From Hebobacterum sp964559435 (GTDB lineage: Bacteria > Armatimonadota > Hebobacteria > Hebobacterales > Hebobacteraceae), in contig CAZLHI010000007.1 of assembly GCA_964559435.1 (NCBI GenBank), positions 1 to 64,000 on the forward strand: a stretch of DNA of 64,000 nt, read 5' to 3'. Under the pieces are notes generated by a model that worked only from the letters and a program-made list of their open reading frames with translations, did not search any database and was not told where the DNA came from. This document shows positions 34,618 to 44,027 of this stretch, one piece after another (the stretch's first letter is position 1; every line of letters starts with the position of its first letter). The translations under genes and the position numbers were made by a program.

Positions 34618-37290
34618 TCATTCCTCCTCTTCGCTCGCCGGGGGTGTGTCCTGCTCTGACCTCCTCTGGACCCGCTGCTGGAGGTCCGCCAGCTTGTGGA
34701 GGGCGTCGAGCGGTGTGATGCGGTTGAGGTCGAGCCGCCGTATCTCTTCGGCGATCGGGTCCGGTCCGCCTGCGAACAGCGCAAGCTGGCTCGGCGAAGG
34801 CGGCTGGCGATCCTCACTGGGCGCGGGAGCGGTGTCGCCGGCCCGGCCAGGCAGGTCATCTTGCTGTTCGAGAGACCACAGGACCTGTTTCGCCCGCTCA
34901 ATCACGTCTGACGGGAGGCCCGCCAGCCTCGCCACCTGTATCCCATAGCTTCGGTCAGTCCCGCCTGGCACTATCTGCCGCAGGAACACAATCTGATCTC
35001 CCCTTTCCTTCACTCCGACGCGGTAGTTCTTGACACGAGGCAGTAAGTCGGCCAACTCATTGAGATGATGATAGTGTGTGGCAAAAAGCGTCTTCGAGCC
35101 CAGACGCGGGCTATTGTGGATGTGCTCCGCGACGGCCCAGGCGAGGCTCATGCCATCGAACGTGCTCGTGCCGCGGCCGATCTCATCCAAGATTATCAGA
35201 CTCCGGTTTGTCGCGTGGCGCAGGATGTTCGCCGTCTCGGTCATCTCCACCATGAAGGTGCTCTGGCCAGTCGCCAGGTCATCGGAGGCGCCCACGCGAC
35301 TGAAGATGCGATCGACCAGGCCGATCCTCGCGGATTCGGCCGGGACAAAGCTGCCCATTTGGGCCATCAGTGTGATCAGCGCGACCTGGCGGAGGTACGT
35401 CGATTTCCCGGCCATGTTTGGGCCGGTGATTATGAGAATCTGTTGCTCGGAGCAATCGAGCCCCGCGTCATTCGGGACGAACCTCTCGTCCTGTAGCGCC
35501 AGCTCTACCACGGGATGCCGTCCGGCGCGAACCCTGATTTGATCGCCGGTGGCTATCTCGGGGCGAACATATCGATTCCTGGTCGCCACTTCGGCAAAGC
35601 TCGCCGACACATCCGCCTGGGCAACCACGTGGCTTGCGCGCTGGATGCGAGCGGCCTCGGCGGCCACCTTAGATTGCAGGTCGGCGAACAGATCTTGCTC
35701 CAGTGTTAGTATCCGCTCCTCGGCGCCGAGCACTTTGGACTCGTACTCCTTCAGCTCCGGCGTTATGAACCGCTCCGCGTTGCGCATTGTCTGGCGACGC
35801 TGATAGTGCTCTGGCACCAGGTGCAAGTTCGGTCGGGTGACCTCGATATAGTAGCCGAAGACCTGATTGAACCCGACCTTGAGGGACTTGATGCCCGTCT
35901 CCTTCCGGGCCCGCTCCTGGAGGCCGGCAATCCATTCCTTCCCCTTCGCGCGCGCCTCTCTCAGCTCATCCAGCTCAGCGGAGTACTCAGGCCGGATCAC
36001 ACCTCCCTCGCGGATTGTAGCGGGCGGGCTGTCCTCGATGGCGCGGCCCAGCAGCTCGCACAGGTCGGACACAGGATCGAAATCGACGACGAGCCCGGCC
36101 AGCGCCTCGCAGCCCGAGCGCGCAAGCAGCTCTGCGAGTCTCGGCAGCCGCCGCAGCGAGTCACGAAGCCCTGCCAGATCGCGTCCGGTCGCAGTCCCGG
36201 CTGCGGCCCGAGCGACCGGACGCTCCAAGTCTCGCACCTGTTTGAGTTCGTCTCGGATCTGTGCCCGGAGCACATCGTCGCCCGAAAGCGCGCCTACGGC
36301 GTCCAAGCGCTGCTCTATCCGCTCCTTGTGCAGTAGAGGAGCGGTAATCCAGCGCCGCAGGAGGCGCGCCCCCATCGACGTGACAGTGTCGTCCAGGACC
36401 CATAGCAGCGTGTGTCGCCGGGACCCGTCTCGGAGGGATGACAGCAGTTCCAGGTTGCGACGAGTCGTCGCATCCACCACCATGAACTCGCTCCGGGAAT
36501 AGCTCCGCATGTCCCGGATCTGCTCGAGCCCGGACTTGTGCGTCCTCTTGAGGTACGTGAGAAGGGCGGCAGCGGCCTCGATCGCGCTCGGCATTCCCTC
36601 GCACCCAAATCCGCGAAGCGAGCTCACGCCGAAGTGCCGCCGGAGCACATCCTCTGGCGTGTCTGCGACGAAATCCTCCTGCCCCCACGTGCTTGCTGCA
36701 ACGGAGTTTCCTTCGAGTAGGCGTTTGAGATCTGGATCGCTTGCGGCTCTCTCCGGAAGCAGCAGCTCGGCCGGGCTGAGGCGCGACAGTTCGTCTGTGA
36801 GTTCGTCGGCTGCGTCTGCGCCCACGAACTCGGTGACGATCATCTCGCCTGTTGAGCAGTCAGCGGCCGCAAGCCCCAGCCGCCCCTCGGCCGAGGAAAC
36901 GCTGGCGAGGTAGTTGTTCGCGCGCTCCTCCAGAAGGTGGTCCTCCACGACGGTGCCCGGCGTGAGGATACGGATCACCTCTCGTTTGACCAAGCCCTTG
37001 GACTTCTTCGCGTCCTCGACCTGCTCGCAAACGGCGGCCTTATGCCCGGCCGCGAGGAGGCGCGCCAGATAGCGGTCGGCAGCATGATAGGGGATACCGC
37101 ACATAGGGATGCGCCGGCCCCTGCCAACCTCCCGCGATGTGAGCACGAGGTCGAGCACGCCCGCGGCGAGCTTGGCGTCGTCCCCGAACATCTCGTAGAA
37201 ATCACCGAGGCGGAACAGCAGGATCACGTCCTGGTGCTCCCGCTTGATCGCTCGGTATTGTGCGAGCATCGGGGTCAGGTTCTCCATCAT
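34618..37290 (-). CDS. mutS: DNA mismatch repair protein MutS
   Basis: An 890-residue MutS1-type mismatch repair ATPase. The mismatch-binding Phe-x-Glu motif is present in LGDFYEMFGDD near residue 31. The connector and lever domains follow, then Walker A TGPNMAGKST near residue 624 and Walker B LIILDEIGRGTSTFDG near residue 700. A C-terminal dimerisation helix pair ends the protein. It may start at 37290 or 37287 (MMENLTPML), since a start at 37323 would overlap the upstream DUF1015 gene. No mutL is seen in the window; the family B DNA polymerase lies in the same directon. Confidence 0.95.
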   Translation of the reverse strand: MMENLTPMLAQYRAIKREHQDVILLFRLGDFYEMFGDDAKLAAGVLDLVLTSREVGRGRRIPMCGIPYHAADRYLARLLAAGHKAAVCEQVEDAKKSKGLVKREVIRILTPGTVVEDHLLEERANNYLASVSSAEGRLGLAAADCSTGEMIVTEFVGADAADELTDELSRLSPAELLLPERAASDPDLKRLLEGNSVAASTWGQEDFVADTPEDVLRRHFGVSSLRGFGCEGMPSAIEAAAALLTYLKRTHKSGLEQIRDMRSYSRSEFMVVDATTRRNLELLSSLRDGSRRHTLLWVLDDTVTSMGARLLRRWITAPLLHKERIEQRLDAVGALSGDDVLRAQIRDELKQVRDLERPVARAAAGTATGRDLAGLRDSLRRLPRLAELLARSGCEALAGLVVDFDPVSDLCELLGRAIEDSPPATIREGGVIRPEYSAELDELREARAKGKEWIAGLQERARKETGIKSLKVGFNQVFGYYIEVTRPNLHLVPEHYQRRQTMRNAERFITPELKEYESKVLGAEERILTLEQDLFADLQSKVAAEAARIQRASHVVAQADVSASFAEVATRNRYVRPEIATGDQIRVRAGRHPVVELALQDERFVPNDAGLDCSEQQILIITGPNMAGKSTYLRQVALITLMAQMGSFVPAESARIGLVDRIFSRVGASDDLATGQSTFMVEMTETANILRHATNRSLIILDEIGRGTSTFDGMSLAWAVAEHIHNSPRLGSKTLFATHYHHLNELADLLPRVKNYRVGVKERGDQIVFLRQIVPGGTDRSYGIQVARLAGLPSDVIERAKQVLWSLEQQDDLPGRAGDTAPAPSEDRQPPSPSQLALFAGGPDPIAEEIRRLDLNRITPLDALHKLADLQQRVQRRSEQDTPPASEEEE

Positions 37291-37300
37291 CGAAGCGCTC

Positions 37301-38650
37301 TCAGATAGGCTCCTCGGAGGCATCGCTCAACACAAGGCCCGCGGGGATCTTGGGGTAGAAGTAGGTCGACTTCCCGGGCATTCGCTCTCCAGCTCGCGCC
37401 GCGGCCATCACCTCCGAAACGCGGGTCGGCCTGAGGAAGAACGCGAAATCGTAGTCCCCCCGATCCACGGCTCGCATCGCCTGCCCTGCATCAGTCGCAT
37501 ACGTGAGCCGCGCCCCGCGCCTCGTCGGCCCTGCGGCCTCCGAATCATGGCTGACACGTCCGTTTGAGTCTAGCGCACAGCCGATCCCGGCCAGCGTCGG
37601 ATCGATCATCCGCCGATGGAGCACGCTCACGTCCAGCCTATCAACCACTCGCTCGCTCTCCGGCACCGCGTCGTTTTTGCCAACGAGCTGATAGAGATGC
37701 CCTCCACCATATGCTCCGAACGCCGGCCGCCCGGGGTCCGCACCCTCGAGCCAGGACCAATCCACCGTTTCCTCGGGGTCCACCACCGGCGTCTCTTTCA
37801 CCTCGAAGTACTGCTCCATACAGCTTCGCAGCCGCTTCGCCCCTGCCTGGTCAAGCCCCCAGATGAGCCGATGCGTCGGGAAGATCCTCAACCCCTCGTC
37901 GCGACCGCTGTTCACCAGCGCCAGCGCGTGATTGAACCCCGCCTCGGCCGGGGCCTCCGGATACGTCGCCCGCATATCGTCCCGATACGTGCACGCCGTC
38001 TCGAACCGGTGATGTCCGTCCGCGATGTAGAGCGGCCCCGGGCCGATGGTCTTCGAGATCGGTCCCGTTATCTTCCCATCCCGAATGACCCACAGCCGAT
38101 TCACCACGCCGTTCTCGTCCGCCGCCACCTGGTCCGGCTCACCGCCCAGCTCCTCCAGCCGCGCCAGCAGCGCCCCCTCCGAATCCTCCGACATCAGCAT
38201 CAACGGACTCGTCATCGCCCGGCAGGCCCTCATCAGCAGCAGCCGGTCCGCCTTCGCCTCCGGGAGCGTCCCCTCGTGCGCCAGCACATAGTCCCGCCCG
38301 GGCTCCGGCAGACGTACCAGCCCCAACACCCCTCGCCGCTTCCAGCTTCGCGCCCCCACCGAGAATTCCTGCTCCAGCAGATACAGCGCGGGCCCCTCCT
38401 CCCGCGCCAGCACCCCCCGCTCCAGCCAACTCGCCAGCGTCGTCGTCGCCTCTCCGTGCCGGGAGTCGGCCTCGCCCCGCGCCAGCTCGATCCGCACGAA
38501 GTTGCGCTGCGAGCGCGCGTAAAGCTTCCCCTGCTCCTCATCCGAGATCACGTCGAACGGCGGCGAAATCAGATCCGACAGGTCGTGCGACTCCGGCGTC
38601 CGATATCGGATGCCTCGAAACGGATGGAAGATGATCTCAAGGTCAGCCAT
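37301..38650 (-). CDS. DUF1015 family protein
   Basis: A 449-residue protein of the DUF1015 family. The hallmark beginnings FHPFRGIRY, SPPFDVIS and the central YIADGHHRFETACTYRDDM near residue 211 are all present. Family members are often found near serine or sugar-phosphate metabolism genes and are sometimes called SerC-like, but no activity is established that I know of. It overlaps the sugar-phosphate isomerase-like gene upstream by 8 bases and ends 10 bases before the likely mutS start. Confidence 0.85.
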   Translation of the reverse strand: MADLEIIFHPFRGIRYRTPESHDLSDLISPPFDVISDEEQGKLYARSQRNFVRIELARGEADSRHGEATTTLASWLERGVLAREEGPALYLLEQEFSVGARSWKRRGVLGLVRLPEPGRDYVLAHEGTLPEAKADRLLLMRACRAMTSPLMLMSEDSEGALLARLEELGGEPDQVAADENGVVNRLWVIRDGKITGPISKTIGPGPLYIADGHHRFETACTYRDDMRATYPEAPAEAGFNHALALVNSGRDEGLRIFPTHRLIWGLDQAGAKRLRSCMEQYFEVKETPVVDPEETVDWSWLEGADPGRPAFGAYGGGHLYQLVGKNDAVPESERVVDRLDVSVLHRRMIDPTLAGIGCALDSNGRVSHDSEAAGPTRRGARLTYATDAGQAMRAVDRGDYDFAFFLRPTRVSEVMAAARAGERMPGKSTYFYPKIPAGLVLSDASEEPI

Positions 38651-39431
38651 TCGCGTCCTTTCGTGATTCCTCGAAGCACAGCCGCAGCGACCTCAGCGCC
38701 CGCGCCATGTCTTCCTTCGGATTGCTCCACTCGCCCTGCACGGCGATCCGCCCACCGTAGTCGGCCAGCAGCAGCGCGCGAGACAACTCCTGTACATGCC
38801 CGTCACTATCAAGTCCTGCCTGCAGGTCGGCCGCAGACACATGCACGTGAGCCAGCCAGGCGGCGGCGTCCGCGATGTCGAGCAGTGAATGGCCGGCTCG
38901 AGCAATCTGCCCGCAGTTGGGAAGCACTCCGATCTCGGGCATGTTGACTTTGCGTGCCAGCGCCATGGCATCGGGAACCGAGTTTACCAGATGAGGCTTG
39001 CTCGCGGGAAGCGCCTCGATGCCTACGACCAACCCCTGGCTGCGGGCCACCGCACCGCACACCCTCAGGAAATCACAGAGCTGCCCCAACGCATCCGCCA
39101 CAGAGATGCCCGGGGGGACATCGCAGCACTCACCGCAGGGGAAGCCGACCACGGCGCCCCGCACCGCGGCAATACGCCGAAAGGCCGTGTTCACATAGCG
39201 GCTCACGCGAGGCCAGTCGACGGCAGGGCCGCACACCTTGAGGTCAGCCGGCAGACGCAGCTCCCAGGTCTCGGCCCTGATCGGAGCCGATCGAAGCCGA
39301 TCTGCTGCCGGACGAAAGCGTGTCTCGCCTTCTTCCGAGAGCAGCACGCTGCTCGGCAGCTCAACGAAGTCATAGCCGGCCCGAGCCCCCGCATCTATCA
39401 GCTCGAGGCCGACGCAGCATCCGAAGCGCAT
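38643..39431 (-). CDS. sugar phosphate isomerase/epimerase-like TIM barrel
   Basis: A 262-residue xylose-isomerase-like (AP endonuclease 2) TIM barrel. Strand and metal-site motifs are seen as GYDFVELPSS near residue 19, VVGIEALP near residue 135, IGVLPNCGQIARAG near residue 166, LAHVHVSAAD near residue 192, and IAVQGEW near the C-terminus. These are the usual E, D, H and E metal ligand positions. The substrate is unknown. It overlaps the DUF1015 gene by 8 bases, implying that the two products work together. Confidence 0.8.
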   Translation of the reverse strand: MRFGCCVGLELIDAGARAGYDFVELPSSVLLSEEGETRFRPAADRLRSAPIRAETWELRLPADLKVCGPAVDWPRVSRYVNTAFRRIAAVRGAVVGFPCGECCDVPPGISVADALGQLCDFLRVCGAVARSQGLVVGIEALPASKPHLVNSVPDAMALARKVNMPEIGVLPNCGQIARAGHSLLDIADAAAWLAHVHVSAADLQAGLDSDGHVQELSRALLLADYGGRIAVQGEWSNPKEDMARALRSLRLCFEESRKDANG

Positions 39432-39492
39432 ATCGGCCTACCGCGGCCTGCTCCCCAGGCATAGCAATAGCGCTGGCAGCGACAGAGCCTAC

Positions 39493-39942
39493 CTACTTCC
39501 GCGCGGCGGCCTCTGCCAACGCGCGTCCCAGTTGCTTGCAGCCCTCCAGCGCGCCCGCCGACACTCCGCCGGAAGAGCCCACCGGCTCGGCAGCCTGGTT
39601 GAGCTTGAACCATTGAAGTGCCTGACGCAGGACGCCGAGGACCTTGTCGGGGGGGCCGCCGGCGCTGGCGAAAACGGCTGCCGGCTTGCCGCTGACCTTC
39701 CCCTGGGTCGGGTAATAGGTGCGATCGAGGAAGTCCTTCAGGCCGCCTGCCATGTAGCCGAAGTAGTCGGGCGAGCCGAGGGCCACTGCATCGCACCCCA
39801 GAAGGTCGTCGGCGCCGGCATCGAGGCCCGTCTTGACCGCGACCTCTGTGCCGGTCACGCTCCGCGCTCCCTCTGCGACCGCCTCGGCCATCTTCTTCGT
39901 GTTGCCGCCCAGAGAGTGGTAGACGATGAGCACACGCCCCAT
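39493..39942 (-). CDS. flavodoxin family protein
   Basis: A 149-residue flavodoxin-like FMN protein. The phosphate-binding loop is YHSLGGNTKKMAEAV near residue 8; the second FMN loop is SPDYFGYMAGGLKDFLDR near residue 57. The third region carries ASAGGPPDKVL near residue 92. It may transfer electrons or act as a quinone reductase. An AGAGGAG ribosome site precedes the ATG. It is downstream of the family B DNA polymerase by 32 bases. Confidence 0.88.
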   Translation of the reverse strand: MGRVLIVYHSLGGNTKKMAEAVAEGARSVTGTEVAVKTGLDAGADDLLGCDAVALGSPDYFGYMAGGLKDFLDRTYYPTQGKVSGKPAAVFASAGGPPDKVLGVLRQALQWFKLNQAAEPVGSSGGVSAGALEGCKQLGRALAEAAARK

Positions 39943-39974
39943 TGGTATACTCCTCTCTCATTCAGATGTACGCC

Positions 39975-42125
39975 CTAATCGAACCCAAGATCTATCTGAC
40001 CGGCCGACGCCCGCCTCATTGTCTGAGCTGAAGGACGAGGGAAGATGCGATCGAACTCCGGGCCGATTGCATTCTGCAAGCGCAGAACGAACCGGTAGAG
40101 TTTCTCCGCATAATGCCCCCGGTCCTCGTCTCCTCGGTAATCCTCCATCCGAGCCAGCGAGCCGTCGGATCTCTGATAGACAGAGATGTAATCGCCAATC
40201 GGCGTGTCGCCTGCGATCGCGGCCGATCGGCGCTTCGCAGGGCTCGAGAAGGTCTTCTCCGTCACCCTCTCGCGCCGCGCAAGCTTGTCGATGGGCAGCT
40301 CTCCTGCCAGTATGGCGGCGGCCAGCTCGCGGTAGCGGCGTCCCAGCTCTCCCAGGTCTCCCACGAGCAGAAGATCCACGGCTTCGGCCAGGAACTCTCG
40401 CCCGAAGGGCTCGTCCGCTCGGGAGCGAACGGCCGCTCCGCGCAGCAGCTTCCGGCCGTCATACCCCGCGCACACGTAGTTCTTCTGCTTGAGCGAGACC
40501 ATGGCGCGGTAGCGCCCCTCGTGCTGTAAGTTAATGCCCTTCGGCAGCTTCGCGCCGATCTCCTCCACATAATCCAGCTCAGCCTCCTCGCCCCGCACAC
40601 CAGTCGGAGGCTTGAAGTAGACGCCATCGGTATCGATCTCGATCACCTCGCCCCCGGTCTTCTCGATCTCCTCGGCGATCTGCTTGACCAGCGCCTGACC
40701 TCGCCTCGTGACGCGCTCGGCCGCCTCGAAATCATTGAAGAGGAAGCCGCTGCCCAGATATCCATAGAAGGAATTGATGAGGACCTTGAAGGAGGATTGA
40801 ATCCCCTCCCACCGGAGGCGGTCCGGCCCTGTCGAGCCGCGTGCCCTCGCCTTCGCGTCAAGTCTTCGTTTCGTGAGCTCGGAGAGCATCGGCAGGAAGA
40901 TGCCGAGCGTGTCCGACGCAGGAGCGATCCGCTCGGTCAGCATGATGCTCGGGTACAGGCTTTCGACGTCCACTTTGACGATCGGAGAGATGACGCCAAC
41001 GCGGCGTACTTCGACATAGCCCCCTGGGAAAGGGCGAGGCGACTGCGGCTGCGGCAGCGCCATCTCACGACGCAGGTACTCGCGGACCAGCAAGGAGTTG
41101 ATCTTCTCACCCGTCCCGGAGACAGCCACGCTCTGGTAGGGCTCGGGCACCATTTGCGTCACGTAGAAGTCGGTCTGCGTCACGTGCTCGGCCAGCCGCC
41201 GGGTCTCCAACACATCCTGTTGCGCGTACTCCCGCACGCGGCCTGGATCGGCCGCCCACTCCCGGTCCATTTCCGTCTGATCGACCACTATCCGGTCCTT
41301 CTCGGCGAGGCCGAGCTGGGCTGACACCTCCTTCAGCCCGTAGCTCTCGAGCTCGCCGGACTGAGCATCGAAACGCTGTACGGCCAGCATCGTGTCGATG
41401 ATATGACGACCGTGGACGTAAGCGGGCACGAAGGGCCTGGTCCGGCCGCCTATGGCACAGCGGCGGCGGCGCCCGAAGCGCACGCTGGAGCCGTCCCGGC
41501 CCCAGTCCAGGGTGATGCCGTGACGCTCCCCGCGTGCCGCCAGGTAAGGGATGTCGAAGCCGAAGATGTTGTGACCCTCGATCACGTCAGGATCGCGCCG
41601 GCGAACGGCCTTGGAGAGTTGACGCAGGATATGGGATTCCTCTCCCTCGATTACTTCACAGCTCCCCTCGTCGGCCACCGCGGCCAGGATCACGCGGGCG
41701 TCAGCTTCCGTCGGCGACAGACCAACTGTCTCGATGTCCACCTGCATCCGGCGAAGGTCGGACAGGGCCATCCCCTTGAACAGCGTGCGTCCGCTCCGAA
41801 GAAGATACTGCCGGGCCGGATCTGTGAAGGCGAAGTGACCCACTTGCTGGTCCGCGAGCCGCCGCCGAGCGTCGAGAAAGTCAGACCACCGAGAAAACTC
41901 GGCGAGAAAGGCATGGCCCTGTCCTGCCAGCGATCTCCACTCCGCCCCGATGAGATCGACTTGCCGCTCCGAAACCAGGCAAGGTCTGAACTCCTGCCGC
42001 TCGGCCACGACCGCATTGCCATCGCGCCGATACACGGTTACATCGTCTGCGTGGGCCTCCACGGCGACGATCCCCTGTGTGTCGTCAGCGCCGAAGATGA
42101 CCTGATTGAGATACGAGTCGCTCAT
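39975..42125 (-). CDS. family B DNA polymerase with 3'-5' exonuclease
   Basis: A 716-residue family B DNA polymerase. The exonuclease motifs are complete: QVDIETVG (ExoI, DxE) near residue 128, GHNIFGFDIPYL (ExoII) near residue 186, and YAQQDVLE (ExoIII) near residue 303. The polymerase motifs are VDVESLYPSI (A) near residue 383, KVLINSFYGYLGS (B) near residue 457, and EIDTDGVYF (C, DTD) near residue 511. It is shorter than E. coli Pol II (783) and closer in style to compact archaeal/bacterial PolB. The true start is probably the ATG at 42125; the frame is open further upstream into the ROK gene. A repair or lesion-bypass role is likely. Confidence 0.9.
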   Translation of the reverse strand: MSDSYLNQVIFGADDTQGIVAVEAHADDVTVYRRDGNAVVAERQEFRPCLVSERQVDLIGAEWRSLAGQGHAFLAEFSRWSDFLDARRRLADQQVGHFAFTDPARQYLLRSGRTLFKGMALSDLRRMQVDIETVGLSPTEADARVILAAVADEGSCEVIEGEESHILRQLSKAVRRRDPDVIEGHNIFGFDIPYLAARGERHGITLDWGRDGSSVRFGRRRRCAIGGRTRPFVPAYVHGRHIIDTMLAVQRFDAQSGELESYGLKEVSAQLGLAEKDRIVVDQTEMDREWAADPGRVREYAQQDVLETRRLAEHVTQTDFYVTQMVPEPYQSVAVSGTGEKINSLLVREYLRREMALPQPQSPRPFPGGYVEVRRVGVISPIVKVDVESLYPSIMLTERIAPASDTLGIFLPMLSELTKRRLDAKARARGSTGPDRLRWEGIQSSFKVLINSFYGYLGSGFLFNDFEAAERVTRRGQALVKQIAEEIEKTGGEVIEIDTDGVYFKPPTGVRGEEAELDYVEEIGAKLPKGINLQHEGRYRAMVSLKQKNYVCAGYDGRKLLRGAAVRSRADEPFGREFLAEAVDLLLVGDLGELGRRYRELAAAILAGELPIDKLARRERVTEKTFSSPAKRRSAAIAGDTPIGDYISVYQRSDGSLARMEDYRGDEDRGHYAEKLYRFVLRLQNAIGPEFDRIFPRPSAQTMRRASAGQIDLGFD

Positions 42126-42156
42126 GTTGGGACTCGGTAGAGGTGTGATTCCGGCC

Positions 42157-43113
42157 TCAGGCCGAGATCTCTGTCTTCGCCAGCGCCACGGCGCCGAGCA
42201 GCCCGGCCCGAGCGCCGAGTTCACTTTGCAGGACGCGAAGGCCGCCGCCTACTTCAGGCATCACGTAGCGGTCGAAGCTGGCGCGCAGCGGCACCATCAA
42301 CACCTCTCGGGACTGCGCGACGCCACCTCCCACGACGATCGCCTCCGGGTTGACCAGATTTGCCGCCCTTGCCAGCGCCAGCCCAATGTACCCGCCCGTC
42401 CGCTCCATGATCCGCCGGGCGACCGCGTCAATCGGGGCCATTTGGCAGACATCCTCAGCGCTGAGATCAGCGCGGGGGATGTCCCGCAACACCGAATCGG
42501 CGCCACCTGCCAGAGCATCCCGCGCAGCTTTTGCGATCGCCCAGCCGGCCGCCACGGACTCCAGGCAGCCAAGTCGTCCGCAGGTGCACCGCGGTCCGTA
42601 CGGGACCAAGTGCGTGTGTCCCAGCTCACCTGCCATGCTGTTCGCACCGCGGTGGACGCGTCCGTTCATCACGAGGCCCGCCCCGATGCCCGTGCTGATT
42701 GTGACATAGATCACGTGCTGGCACCCACGGGCGGCCCCGAAGAGCGTCTCTCCGAGGGCCGCCGCGTTCGCATCGTTGTCAACGACGACCGGAAGCCCCG
42801 TGCGCTCGCGAACGATCTCGCGAAGCGGGACCCCCTCCCACCCCGAGAGGTGATGACAGGTGATGACCTTCCCGGTCAAATAGTCGACCGGTCCCCCGAA
42901 GCTCACGCCAGCCGCGGCCACATGTCCTCCTGCCAAACCTGCATCTGCCAGGCTCCTCTCCGACAGATCGAATAGGGAGTCAATGACCTGCTGGGGAGTT
43001 GGGTCCCGACCAGTCGGCGCCGTCGTCTCTGCGAGGACATCTCCATCAGGAGCGACCACGCCAGCGGCCAGCTTGGTGCCGCCGATGTCGAATGCGAGGA
43101 GCGGCGCCGACAT
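42157..43113 (-). CDS. ROK family sugar kinase
   Basis: A 318-residue ROK kinase, probably a glucokinase-like enzyme. ATP site: LLAFDIGGTKLAAGVV near residue 5. The catalytic aspartate lies in VVVDNDANAAALGE near residue 103. The ROK zinc motif is HTHLVPYGPRCTCGRLGCLES near residue 160, and the adenosine loop is IVVGGGVAQS near residue 268. No N-terminal helix-turn-helix is present, so it is an enzyme rather than a repressor. It lies 2 bases after the FAH-family gene and 31 before the polymerase. Confidence 0.88.
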   Translation of the reverse strand: MSAPLLAFDIGGTKLAAGVVAPDGDVLAETTAPTGRDPTPQQVIDSLFDLSERSLADAGLAGGHVAAAGVSFGGPVDYLTGKVITCHHLSGWEGVPLREIVRERTGLPVVVDNDANAAALGETLFGAARGCQHVIYVTISTGIGAGLVMNGRVHRGANSMAGELGHTHLVPYGPRCTCGRLGCLESVAAGWAIAKAARDALAGGADSVLRDIPRADLSAEDVCQMAPIDAVARRIMERTGGYIGLALARAANLVNPEAIVVGGGVAQSREVLMVPLRASFDRYVMPEVGGGLRVLQSELGARAGLLGAVALAKTEISA

Positions 43114-43115
43114 AC

Positions 43116-44012
43116 CTACTTCCCAGCGACCACAGGGTTTCTGAGCACCCCGATCTTCTCCACCTCGGCCTCCATGACATCGCCCGGCTTGATGGCAGAG
43201 ATGCCGGAGGGAGTCCCTGTCGATATGATGTCGCCGGGTTCGAGGGTGAGACAACGGCTGAGGCGAGATATGAGCTCCGGTATGTCGAAAATGAGGTCCC
43301 TCGTGTTGCTTCTCTGACGGACCTCACCATTGACCCGCATAGAGAGGCAGAGCTCGGCCGGTTCCTCAATCTCATCCGGCAAGGTGATACACGGCCCCAT
43401 CGGCGCAAACGTATCGAAGCTCTTGCTGAGGAACCAGGGGCGGGAGGCGGCCATGTCGCGCGACTGCATGTCGCGGGCCGTCACGTCGTTCAACACAGTG
43501 TAGCCTGCGATGTGCTCGGCCGCCTTGCGGCGGGAGATGTTCCTGCCGCCCTTTCCAATGATCGCCGCCAGCTCGACCTCGTGATCGACTCGGCCGACTC
43601 CCTTCGGGCAGACAACCGGCTCGTCCGGGCCGACCACAGCGGTCGACGCCTTCACGAAGAAGATGGGCTCCTTTGGGGCCTCTTTCCCTGTCTCGGCCGC
43701 GTGGGCGGCGTAGTTCAACCCCAAAGCGATGATCCGGGGAGGCCGCGGCAGCGGCGCCAGTAGCCGGCAGTCCTCGACGCTCCTCTCCTTGCTGAGCTGA
43801 TGCTCTTTCACAAAGGCACGCACCGAGGCGAAGGTCTCCACAGTGAACATCCCCGCCCGCAGCATTCCCAGCACGGAGCAGCCGTCCGGCCCGCCTGACA
43901 GATCATTCGCAAGGCAATAGAGGCCGTAGGCGCGAGTGAAGTCGAAGATAGATCCTCCTTCCAGCAAGCCAACGACCTCGTAGTCATCAACACGGAAAGT
44001 AACAACCTTCAT
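43116..44012 (-). CDS. fumarylacetoacetate hydrolase family protein
   Basis: A 298-residue FAH-family enzyme acting on beta-diketone or related acids, such as a 2-hydroxyhepta-2,4-diene-1,7-dioate isomerase. Conserved features are IIALGLNYAAHAAETGKE near residue 93, DHEVELAAIIGKGGRN near residue 143, NDVTARDMQSRD near residue 175, and the end IISTGTPSGI near residue 262. A metal-binding Glu/Asp set typical of the family is present. It lies 15 bases after the VOC gene, suggesting a small catabolic unit with the ROK kinase. Confidence 0.87.
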   Translation of the reverse strand: MKVVTFRVDDYEVVGLLEGGSIFDFTRAYGLYCLANDLSGGPDGCSVLGMLRAGMFTVETFASVRAFVKEHQLSKERSVEDCRLLAPLPRPPRIIALGLNYAAHAAETGKEAPKEPIFFVKASTAVVGPDEPVVCPKGVGRVDHEVELAAIIGKGGRNISRRKAAEHIAGYTVLNDVTARDMQSRDMAASRPWFLSKSFDTFAPMGPCITLPDEIEEPAELCLSMRVNGEVRQRSNTRDLIFDIPELISRLSRCLTLEPGDIISTGTPSGISAIKPGDVMEAEVEKIGVLRNPVVAGK

Positions 44013-44027
44013 TGCGCCGCTCTAACG

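Noticed and set aside
37616..38947. 443-residue plus-strand ORF across DUF1015
   Set aside because: Antisense shadow, proline/arginine/histidine-rich, no recognisable domain.
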